Below, piece by piece: positions 15,947 through 23,456 of a DNA stretch of 43,716 bases; position 1 is the stretch's first letter; each line of letters opens with the position of its first letter. The DNA lies in contig CAYGBC010000026.1 in NCBI GenBank assembly GCA_964348015.1, positions 1-43,716 on the forward strand, in the 5' to 3' direction. The notes beneath the pieces are model-generated. The model had not been told where the DNA came from. It made no database searches and saw only the letters and a program-made list of their open reading frames with translations. The stretch comes from SOIA01 sp964348015. Lineage in GTDB: Bacteria > Acidobacteriota > Aminicenantia > Aminicenantales > Aminicenantaceae. Position numbers and translations under genes: made by a program.

Positions 15947-17494
15947 ATGACTATCGAAAAAAAGTTAGAAGAGCTTAAAAAAAAGACCCAATCTGCGGAT
16001 ATGGGCGGAGGAAAGGACAGGATAGAGAAGCAGCATAAAGCCGGGAAGCTGACTGCACTGGAAAGAATCAAACTCCTTGTGGATGAAGGCTCCTTCCAGG
16101 AGATGGACAAACTTGTGGTGCACCAGAGCCATGATTTCGGGATGGAAAAAAAAAGGATCTACGGAGACGGCGTGGTCACAGGACACGGAACGATCGATGG
16201 TCGGACAGTTTTCATTTTTGCTCAGGATTTTACAGTGTTCGGAGGATCGTTGAGCGGGGCGAATGCGGCCAAGATTGTCAAAATCATGGACCTGGCCATG
16301 AAGAACGGTGCTCCGATGATCGGCCTCAACGATTCAGGAGGGGCCCGGATACAGGAAGGAGTGGCCAGCCTGGGGGGTTATGCCGATATCTTCTTGAGGA
16401 ACGTTCTGGCGTCAGGTGTCATTCCCCAGATATCCGCAGTCATAGGTCCGTGTGCCGGCGGGGCTGTGTATTCACCGGCCATCACTGATTTCATCATCAT
16501 GACGAAAGATATCAGCCGGATGTTCATCACAGGACCGGATGTGATCAAGGCCGTGACTCATGAAAAAGTCACCATGGAGGAGCTGGGAGGCGCAGAGACT
16601 CACAACACCTTGAGCGGCGTCGCCCATTTTGCGGCCGAGGACGAAAAACACACCATGGAATTGATCCGCGAACTTCTCTCTTTTATCCCTGATAACAACC
16701 TGGATGACCCGCCTTTCAAGGAGACGGCTGATCCTTCGGACAGGGTGAGCGGCGAGCTCAACTTAATGGTGCCTGACGACCCGAACCTGCCGTATGATAT
16801 TCGAAAGATCATCAAAGAGATTCTGGATGACAATTATTTCTTCGAGGTCCAGGAGCATTACGCGAAAAATATCGTGATCGGGTTCGGCCGGCTTGGCGGA
16901 AGGTCAGTGGCGATCGTGGCCAATCAACCCGATGTCCTGGCCGGAGCTCTGGATATCAACGCATCCGATAAAGGAGCCCGGTTCGTCCGTTTTTGTGACG
17001 CCTTTAACATCCCGCTCATCACGTTTGAGGATGTGCCCGGTTTTTTACCGGGGGTCGCTCAGGAACACGGCGGAATCATCCGTCATGGCGCTAAACTCCT
17101 GTATGCGTTTGCCGAAGCCACCGTACCGAAAATCACGATTATCACCCGAAAAGCCTACGGGGGAGCGTACTGTGTCATGGCTTCCAAACACATCAGAGCC
17201 GATATCAATTTTGCCTACCCGACGGCGGAGATCGCTGTGATGGGCCCGGAAGGAGCGGTCGAGATCGTCTACAAGCGTGAGCTGGATAAAAAGGAGGGGG
17301 CGAAACAGAGGGAAGCCAAGGTGGATGAGTTCAGGCGAAAATTCGCCAACCCTTATATTGCGTGCGAGAAAGGGTATCTGGATGAGATCATCGAGCCGAA
17401 ATTCACGAGGCCCAAAGTCATCGCGGCTCTGCAGATGCTGGAGAACAAGCGGGACAGCAATCCTCCGAAGAAGCACGGAAATATCCCTTTATAG
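15947..17494 (+). CDS. Acyl-CoA carboxylase, carboxyltransferase (beta) subunit, PccB-like
   Basis: The protein has 515 aa. It has both crotonase-like halves: GGSLSGANAAKIVKIMDLAM (99-118), GLNDSGGARIQEGVASLGGY (126-145) and GPCAGGAVYSPA (167-178) in the first. FEDVPGFLPGVAQEHGG (360-376), RKAYGGAYCVMASKH (401-415) and MGPEGAVEIVYKRE (432-445) are in the second. It transfers the carboxyl group from carboxybiotin to acetyl- or propionyl-CoA. The position after AYGGAY is Asp in typical propionyl-CoA enzymes and a hydrophobic residue in some acetyl-CoA ones. Here it is Cys409, so specificity is open. Biotin carboxylase and carrier genes follow; a sodium-pump decarboxylase is less likely, because no membrane subunit is present. 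Confidence 0.93.
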   Translation: MTIEKKLEELKKKTQSADMGGGKDRIEKQHKAGKLTALERIKLLVDEGSFQEMDKLVVHQSHDFGMEKKRIYGDGVVTGHGTIDGRTVFIFAQDFTVFGGSLSGANAAKIVKIMDLAMKNGAPMIGLNDSGGARIQEGVASLGGYADIFLRNVLASGVIPQISAVIGPCAGGAVYSPAITDFIIMTKDISRMFITGPDVIKAVTHEKVTMEELGGAETHNTLSGVAHFAAEDEKHTMELIRELLSFIPDNNLDDPPFKETADPSDRVSGELNLMVPDDPNLPYDIRKIIKEILDDNYFFEVQEHYAKNIVIGFGRLGGRSVAIVANQPDVLAGALDINASDKGARFVRFCDAFNIPLITFEDVPGFLPGVAQEHGGIIRHGAKLLYAFAEATVPKITIITRKAYGGAYCVMASKHIRADINFAYPTAEIAVMGPEGAVEIVYKRELDKKEGAKQREAKVDEFRRKFANPYIACEKGYLDEIIEPKFTRPKVIAALQMLENKRDSNPPKKHGNIPL

Positions 17495-17503
17495 AGAAGT
17501 TAC

Positions 17504-17705
17504 GGTGTCATTACGGACTTTCGCGGCCATCTCATTAAAATAGATAAATATAAAAAGGAAATCAGGAGAGAGGAAAGCATGGAGGTGTCCTTGCGGGCTT
17601 TTGCGGCCATCTCATTAAAATTGAGTAAATACTAAAGAGGACATCAGGACATAGGAGAGTAAGGGTGTGTCCTTGCGGGCTTGCGTGGCCATCTCTTATG
17701 ATAAT
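17504..17705 (+). repeat. Tandem degenerate REP-like repeat, about 2.5 units of ~80 bases
   Basis: Units begin at 17504, 17584 and about 17666 with GGTGTC(A/C)TT(A/G)CGG, and continue with a GCGGCCATCTCAT block and an AT-rich spacer ending in ATCAGGA. The core aligns with the GTCATTGCGAGCGAAGCG repeat near the rRNA genes, so this looks like a diverged, locally duplicated copy. It fills most of the 253-base gap between the carboxyltransferase and biotin carboxylase genes. The unit length, lack of unique spacers and decay argue against a CRISPR. Confidence 0.75.
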
Positions 17706-17747
17706 TGATACCCGGAGGGATTTGATCCTCTAGCGAGATAAAGACAA

Positions 17748-19259
17748 ATGCCCAGGATGTTCAAGAAGATACTGATCGCCAACAGGGGCGAGATAGCGGT
17801 CAGAATCATCCGAGCCTGCCGTGAGCTGGGGATTGTTCCTGTCGCTGTGTATTCGGATGCAGACAGGAAAGCTCTTCATGTCAGGCTGGCTGAGGAGGCT
17901 TACCATATCGGCGAGTCGGTTCCGTCCAAAAGTTATCTCAACGTCGAAAAGATCATAAATATCGCGAAGAAAAGCAAATCTGAGGCCGTCCATCCTGGGT
18001 ATGGATTTCTGGCCGAAAATCCGGAACTTGTATCAAGATGCGAGAAAGAAAGAATTGTCTTTATCGGACCCCCCTCCGAGCCCATGGAGATCATGGGAAA
18101 AAAGACCGCTTCACGAAAGAAAATGACTGAAGCCGGAGTGCCGGTTATCCCGGGGACTCTCGAGCCATTAAAAGGGGAGAAGGATTTAAAGGAAAAGGCT
18201 GAAGAAGTGGGATTTCCTGTCCTTCTGAAAGCCGCGGCAGGAGGCGGCGGCAAGGGATTGCGGCTGGTCCGCAAGAGAAAGGAACTCCTTTCTTCATTCA
18301 AGCTGGCCCGGTCCGAAGCCAAGGCGAGCTTCGGTGACCCCTCTATCTACATCGAAAAATATCTTGATGAACCGCATCATATCGAGATCCAGATCCTGGC
18401 GGATAATTTCGGGAACATTGTTTATTTGGGAGAAAGGGAATGTTCCATCCAGAGGCGGTACCAGAAAGTCCTGGAAGAGGCGCCCTCACCCTTCATAGAT
18501 GATGAGGTCCGGAAAGAAATGGGAAAAATCGCTGTGAAAGCCGCGGAAACCGTGAGCTACCGGAATGCCGGCACAGTAGAGTTCGTGGTGGACAAAAACA
18601 AAAACTTCTATTTCCTGGAGATGAACACACGGCTGCAGGTCGAGCATCCGATTACGGAAATGGTCACGGGGATCGACCTGGTCCGGAGTCAGATAGAGAT
18701 CGCTGCTGGGTTTCCGCTGGGTTTCCGGCAGGAGGACATTCAACCTGAAGGCCATTCACTGGAATGCCGGATCTATGCAGAAGACCCGGACAATAATTTC
18801 ATGCCGTCCCCGGGAAAAATAGTCTATCTTCACACACCTGCGGGAGGATTGGGTGTCCGGGACGATAACGGGATTTATGAAGGCTACAAGGTTCCCTTAG
18901 AGTATGATCCCCTTCTTTCCAAGCTGATCACATGGGGAAGGACACGGGAAGAAGCCATCCATCGGATGCTCAGAGCCCTGTCTGAATACCGGGTTTACGG
19001 CATAAAAACGACAATTCCTTTCTTCAAACGTATACTGCTTCATCCGAAATTCTTCGCGGGCAACTACAACACGCATTTCATCGCCGGCCTCGAGAAAAAA
19101 GCGGACGGCCGGAAGCCGGAGGATAAAGTCATTGCCCTGATCGCGGCGGGAGTAAAAATATATTCAGAGAGGAAGTCGGCCTCAAAGCCTCTTTCCAGGA
19201 GAAGGGAAAGCAGCTGGAAATTTCAGGGAAGATTAAAGAACTTTGCGAACAGGCTGTGA
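17748..19259 (+). CDS. Biotin carboxylase subunit of acyl-CoA carboxylase
   Basis: The protein has 503 aa. The N-terminus is KILIANRGEIAVRIIRACRE (7-26). HPGYGFLAEN (82-91) is conserved, the ATP-grasp glycine loop is KAAAGGGGKGLR (161-172), and GERECSIQRRYQKVLEEAPS (228-247) and EMNTRLQVEHPITE (291-304) give the catalytic and metal sites. It uses ATP and bicarbonate to carboxylate biotin on the carrier protein encoded next. The stop is one base before the carrier ATG. The C-terminal tail (about 460-503) is basic and longer than AccC of enterobacteria, which stops near 450. The start at 17748 has only a weak purine-rich site; ATG 17757 is an alternative. Confidence 0.95.
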   Translation: MPRMFKKILIANRGEIAVRIIRACRELGIVPVAVYSDADRKALHVRLAEEAYHIGESVPSKSYLNVEKIINIAKKSKSEAVHPGYGFLAENPELVSRCEKERIVFIGPPSEPMEIMGKKTASRKKMTEAGVPVIPGTLEPLKGEKDLKEKAEEVGFPVLLKAAAGGGGKGLRLVRKRKELLSSFKLARSEAKASFGDPSIYIEKYLDEPHHIEIQILADNFGNIVYLGERECSIQRRYQKVLEEAPSPFIDDEVRKEMGKIAVKAAETVSYRNAGTVEFVVDKNKNFYFLEMNTRLQVEHPITEMVTGIDLVRSQIEIAAGFPLGFRQEDIQPEGHSLECRIYAEDPDNNFMPSPGKIVYLHTPAGGLGVRDDNGIYEGYKVPLEYDPLLSKLITWGRTREEAIHRMLRALSEYRVYGIKTTIPFFKRILLHPKFFAGNYNTHFIAGLEKKADGRKPEDKVIALIAAGVKIYSERKSASKPLSRRRESSWKFQGRLKNFANRL

Positions 19260-19260
19260 A

Positions 19261-19752
19261 ATGGATTTTTCATTCTGGTTGGACAACAAGGAATACAGGC
19301 TGAACGTGGAGGAACAAGTCGAGAATGAGATTCTGGTCTCTCTCGGAAAGAAGCAGTACCGCGTTTCCATCGAGTTCATCGGCAGGGATGAAATCCTTCT
19401 CAACATAGACGGAAGGATTCATAATGTCATCGTCAATTCCAACACGCTGTTTTATTCGGTCTACGTCAACGGAAGGTTTTTCAAGATCGAGAAGAAGTCC
19501 ATCTCCCAGATTCTCGGGAAGAGAGGAGCGAAGACGCAGAAGAGAGATGTCAGAACATCCATGCCGGGGAGGATTGTTAAGGTTTTTGTCAAGGAAGGAG
19601 ATAAGGTCAAAGAAGACCAAGCTGTGCTGGTGCTGGAAGCCATGAAAATGCAGAACGAAATAAAGTCTCCTCAATCTGGAGTCATCACCAGGATCGGTCC
19701 CGCAGCCGGTGATTCTGTGGAAGCCGGCACCCTCCTTTTTTCGGTCGAATAG
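19261..19752 (+). CDS. Biotin carboxyl carrier protein of acyl-CoA carboxylase
   Basis: The protein has 163 aa. The C-terminal biotinyl/lipoyl domain (about 97-163) starts VRTSMPGRIVKVFVKEGDKV and has EAMKM (126-130) with Lys129 as the biotinylated residue, then the mirror-image half ending GTLLFSVE. The N-terminal 80 residues are beta-rich and resemble the BT/linker part found between biotin carboxylase and the carrier domain in single-chain propionyl-CoA carboxylase alpha. The alpha chain therefore appears split into two genes. It starts one base after the biotin carboxylase stop, which implies coupled translation. Biotin ligase is not in the window. Confidence 0.94.
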   Translation: MDFSFWLDNKEYRLNVEEQVENEILVSLGKKQYRVSIEFIGRDEILLNIDGRIHNVIVNSNTLFYSVYVNGRFFKIEKKSISQILGKRGAKTQKRDVRTSMPGRIVKVFVKEGDKVKEDQAVLVLEAMKMQNEIKSPQSGVITRIGPAAGDSVEAGTLLFSVE

Positions 19753-19819
19753 CCCCCGTTTTCAAAAAAAACAGCATCCCATGCGGCTGAATTACGGGAA
19801 TGAAGTTCCTGGCTCTTGG

Positions 19820-19828
19820 TGTTATAAT
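19820..19828 (+). promoter_or_regulatory. Extended -10 promoter candidate before tamB
   Basis: TGTTATAAT (19820-19828) is a perfect extended -10 motif (TGnTATAAT), with no good -35 at the normal distance. It would give a leader of about 205 bases before the tamB start. No other gene is seen in 19753-20041. Confidence 0.4.
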
Positions 19829-20041
19829 AGAAGAGTGGCTCAAATTCAAATTTTTGACAAAAAATGTTATATTTACAGGTTGTTTTCGCTATCAAAAGGA
19901 TAGTCGCATGGAGTCTATTTTTTAGGGAAGAGAGAATCTGTCCCGCATAATAAAGGAATTATCCCTCCGTTCCGAAAATAATGCATGATGGCGCCGGCAG
20001 CTTTTATGAATAACGGGGAATGCATCGGTTCATGAATAACA

Positions 20042-23000
20042 ATGACAATTAAGAGAATCGTTAGATCGCTGGTACTCCTTTCAATCATTGCTCTTTTCTT
20101 TCTGGGGGCAGGAGTTTTTATCAAGAATATCTTCCTCAGCCAGATCAAGAATAGAATCGAGTCGAGCTTTTATTACGATACTCTTGAAATGTCTTTTTTT
20201 CCTCCTTCCCTTGTCGCTGAGAATGTGAGATCCCGCTCTCCCTCCCCTTTCTTTTCTGCTGAAAAAATCAGTATGAGAATTTCATATGGAGCATTGCTGA
20301 CTCGATCGAGGCCCTTCAGGGTTGTCATCGAACATCCGGTCCTGAGAATTTCAGAGGATCCTCAAAAGGAAGAAAAGGCCCAAGAAGAATTCCAGCTGTC
20401 TTTTCCTGTACTGGTTGAAGAAGGCTTGATCAAGAACGGGGAATTTTATTTCCAGGGACAAGAGATGAGTTTTCAGTCGAGAGGAATTGAAGCTGTTTTC
20501 ACACAGCACAGGGGTGAATTTTCTCTGGAGGCAAAGGCTGAGGATAACCTCTTTGAACCGAGCAGCCCGCTGCCGCGGTTGGAAGGAAAGATAGACTGTT
20601 TGATCGAGAGTCGGGGACAGAGAATTAATGTGAAAAGACTCCAAGTCAACACCCTGGATTTCAGCCTGGAAACGGAAGGCAGTTTGGTCGACCTGTCGAA
20701 TCCTCAGATCAACCTCGAAACATATTTCAGAACCAGTGCACCGTGGGTTATCGAGCTTCTTCACCTGCCTTTTGACTGGGAAGGAACAGCGGAGGGACGG
20801 GGAATTTTCACCAGAAATGAGGAAAGGCTTGCGTTCAAGGCAGATTTTTCAAGTCATGATCTCATTTTAAACGGCGTATTCATGGGAGAACTCAAAGGAA
20901 GAATCGATTATCGGGAAGACGAGCAGAACGTCGAGTTCAATTATCAGAAGGAAACATCGCCAAGGGAGTATGTCAAGCTGCGGTTTGCAGGGGATAGAGT
21001 CGAAGGCACGTTGAAAGGCGCTTTCCTCGATCCGGTCACCGAATATTTTGATTTGCCGTGGCCAGTTTCCGCTCCGGCATGGGGGGAATTTTCAGTTGAC
21101 AAAAAAAGGCTTGAGGCCGACCTGGAATTCAGGGACGAGTATACTCCTGTGGAATTCGAGCGTTTTCCTCTCCGCGGGCCGCTCAAGTTCCGCTGGAATT
21201 TAAAGAAAGAGGTTCTTTTTTCTTCTCCCAGAATTATCTCTGATTTTGGCGAATTCGCTTTAGATGGGAAAATGAATGTGAACGAGGACCTGGATATCGT
21301 TATTCAAGGTGCCGTCAGCGACCTGAAGAGAGGCAGACATTTCCTCTCCGTCTTGCTTTCAAAGCATTATGCTTTTCCCGAGATTCGCGGAAGCGGCAAA
21401 ATGGACCTGCAGATATTTGGTGAGTATTCTGATCCGCAGGTCAAGGCAGGGTTCTCCTTTTCTCCGGGAGGTTTTGGGAAGTTCGATGCTCAATCCGTAT
21501 CGGGGGAAGCCGAGATCATCAAGGGGGATTTCTTCACGAGATTCAGCGTAGATGATCCGTACATGAAGGGCAGAATCGGCCTCTTTTCCGGCATGGAGGG
21601 CGTGCGAGCAGATGTCCATATGGAGCGGGGTTTCGTGGAGAGGATTTTTCCCGCATTGAGCATCGAGTTTCCTCTTGAAGGGGAAGCATCAGGGAACTTT
21701 GAGATCAGACAAAGAGGAGAGGATATCCGGGTCAAAGGAGATTTTGCGGGTTCCCGTATGAATTTCATTGGTCAGGAATTGAAGGAAGTCAGCGGCAAGC
21801 TGGAATGGGGGGAGGATTCAGTCTCTCTGTCCGAGCTGCAGTTCGGCATCCATGAAGGAGTATTGAAAGGAGACATCGCCTTTGGCTTTTCCAGCCAGGA
21901 GTTCGACATCGACATGCTGGGCGAGGAGATCGACCTCTCCTCTCTGTATTCCGGGATGACTGGAAACTTGAGCTTCCTCCTCAACGGAAAGGGTGTGTTT
22001 GGTCAGGACTTTGCCCTGGGCCCTTTTGAGATAGAGGACCTCTACCATTCTCCTTTCCAGAAGACCCAGGCCAGGGGACTGGCACAGTTGAATCGATCGG
22101 ATGGAACACTGGGTTTGGACCTGATGGGGAATTTTTTACCCGGTCAGAATTATTTCCACGTGTCTTTCTCGATCCCCCTTATCGAGGACATGATTTTGGT
22201 CGGAATAAGAGGCAGTTTCAACAACCTCGACCTTCTTTTTCCCTGGATAGGGAAAGGCGCGGAAGGCCGCGTCAATTACCTTGGTGAGGTGAAGGGGCCC
22301 AAATTGTCTCCTCAGGTAAAAGGAGCGGTTGATTTTAAGGGTGCAGTTTTCCCTGTGCCCGGATTTGCCCATGCTTTCAGGGATTACTCCGGACTGATGT
22401 TTGTGGATAACAACCTGCTCACTTTTCGTTCTCTCCAGGCGAAAATGGGTGGCGGCGATGTGCAGGGAGACGGGGAGTTGAAAATCGGTCCAGGAGGGAT
22501 CGAGGTAATCGATGTGCGATTGCAGGGAGAGAATTTGTTGCTTTCTCCGGCAGAAAGGACAAGGGCTCTGGCCGATGGAACATTGAACCTGATCAAGGGG
22601 CCCGACCAATTCCTCCTGAAAGGGGACCTCTACGCACACAGGCTTTCCTGGAGGCGTGAAGTGGATGAGGAGTTCGCTTTTTATTCCATTCCCTATTTGC
22701 AGATCGAGGAAGAGCCCGGCTTTTTTGATGACCTCTCACTGGATATCCGGTTGCGTGCAGATGACGATGCATGGATGGAGAACTCCATAGGCAGAGTCAG
22801 GGGGAGATTTGATTTGAATGTCACAGGCAATGTGAGTGAGCCGGTCATAATGGGTGATATAGAAGCCCTGAGTGGTGAAGTGTATTTCCAGGACAGGGAA
22901 TTTAAGCTCCTTGTCGGACGAGTGAGTTTCATAAATCCTGTCAGCACCGAGCCGTACATCAGCTTCACAGGCGAAACGTACGTTAAGGATTACAGAGTCA

Positions 23001-23452
23001 CATTTTCTCTTGAAGGGCTGTTGGACAATCTCAATCCGGAATTCACTTCCTCACCTCCCTTGCCGCCCGAGGATGTCCTTGCTCTGCTGGCATTGGGAGA
23101 GGCCTTCAAGAGGACATTTTCCTACGATGCCAGCACACAGCTGAGCTCAGCGTCTTTGCTTTCATTTCAGCTTTCAGAGGAAGCCACAAAACGCGCCGAA
23201 GGACTTTTCGCGATGGATCAATTCCGGATAGATCCGTTTGTCCGAGGATCTTCCTCGGAAATGAACGCGCGTCTGACAGTTGGAAAGAAATTATCAAAAA
23301 ACTTCTTTGTCCTGTATTCCACCAACCTGAACACTCAGAGAGATGAGATCGTGAGGATGGAATGGCAGCTGACAAATGATATCTCTTTAGTCGGAACCCG
23401 TAATGAAGAAGGCCGGATCGCATTTGATGTCAAGATTCGAAAGAGGTTTTAA
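20042..23452 (+). CDS. tamB: TamB-like translocation/assembly protein (AsmA-like/DUF490)
   Basis: The protein has 1136 aa. One N-terminal membrane anchor (about 9-29: LVLLSIIALFFLGAGVFI) is followed by over 1000 residues of repeating beta-strand sequence. This is the pattern of TamB/YhdP-type proteins, which form a hydrophobic groove across the periplasm for phospholipid or barrel-protein transfer. The C-terminal 300 residues match the TamB (DUF490) domain in style: GRFDLNVTGNVSEPVIMGDI, GEVYFQDREFKLLVGRVSF, PEDVLALLALG and the final VKIRKRF. The next gene encodes an Omp85 barrel four bases after the stop, the usual TamA-TamB pairing. Family length (1100-1500) fits. The start has no strong ribosome site. 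Confidence 0.9.
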   Translation: MTIKRIVRSLVLLSIIALFFLGAGVFIKNIFLSQIKNRIESSFYYDTLEMSFFPPSLVAENVRSRSPSPFFSAEKISMRISYGALLTRSRPFRVVIEHPVLRISEDPQKEEKAQEEFQLSFPVLVEEGLIKNGEFYFQGQEMSFQSRGIEAVFTQHRGEFSLEAKAEDNLFEPSSPLPRLEGKIDCLIESRGQRINVKRLQVNTLDFSLETEGSLVDLSNPQINLETYFRTSAPWVIELLHLPFDWEGTAEGRGIFTRNEERLAFKADFSSHDLILNGVFMGELKGRIDYREDEQNVEFNYQKETSPREYVKLRFAGDRVEGTLKGAFLDPVTEYFDLPWPVSAPAWGEFSVDKKRLEADLEFRDEYTPVEFERFPLRGPLKFRWNLKKEVLFSSPRIISDFGEFALDGKMNVNEDLDIVIQGAVSDLKRGRHFLSVLLSKHYAFPEIRGSGKMDLQIFGEYSDPQVKAGFSFSPGGFGKFDAQSVSGEAEIIKGDFFTRFSVDDPYMKGRIGLFSGMEGVRADVHMERGFVERIFPALSIEFPLEGEASGNFEIRQRGEDIRVKGDFAGSRMNFIGQELKEVSGKLEWGEDSVSLSELQFGIHEGVLKGDIAFGFSSQEFDIDMLGEEIDLSSLYSGMTGNLSFLLNGKGVFGQDFALGPFEIEDLYHSPFQKTQARGLAQLNRSDGTLGLDLMGNFLPGQNYFHVSFSIPLIEDMILVGIRGSFNNLDLLFPWIGKGAEGRVNYLGEVKGPKLSPQVKGAVDFKGAVFPVPGFAHAFRDYSGLMFVDNNLLTFRSLQAKMGGGDVQGDGELKIGPGGIEVIDVRLQGENLLLSPAERTRALADGTLNLIKGPDQFLLKGDLYAHRLSWRREVDEEFAFYSIPYLQIEEEPGFFDDLSLDIRLRADDDAWMENSIGRVRGRFDLNVTGNVSEPVIMGDIEALSGEVYFQDREFKLLVGRVSFINPVSTEPYISFTGETYVKDYRVTFSLEGLLDNLNPEFTSSPPLPPEDVLALLALGEAFKRTFSYDASTQLSSASLLSFQLSEEATKRAEGLFAMDQFRIDPFVRGSSSEMNARLTVGKKLSKNFFVLYSTNLNTQRDEIVRMEWQLTNDISLVGTRNEEGRIAFDVKIRKRF

Positions 23453-23456
23453 TCCC

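Noticed and set aside
17504..17705. CRISPR-like array
   Set aside because: Only two and a half diverged units of about 80 bases, no unique spacers and no cas genes.
15947..19752. Sodium-pumping methylmalonyl-CoA decarboxylase
   Set aside because: The neighbours are biotin carboxylase and carrier, and no membrane beta subunit gene is present, which favours a carboxylase.
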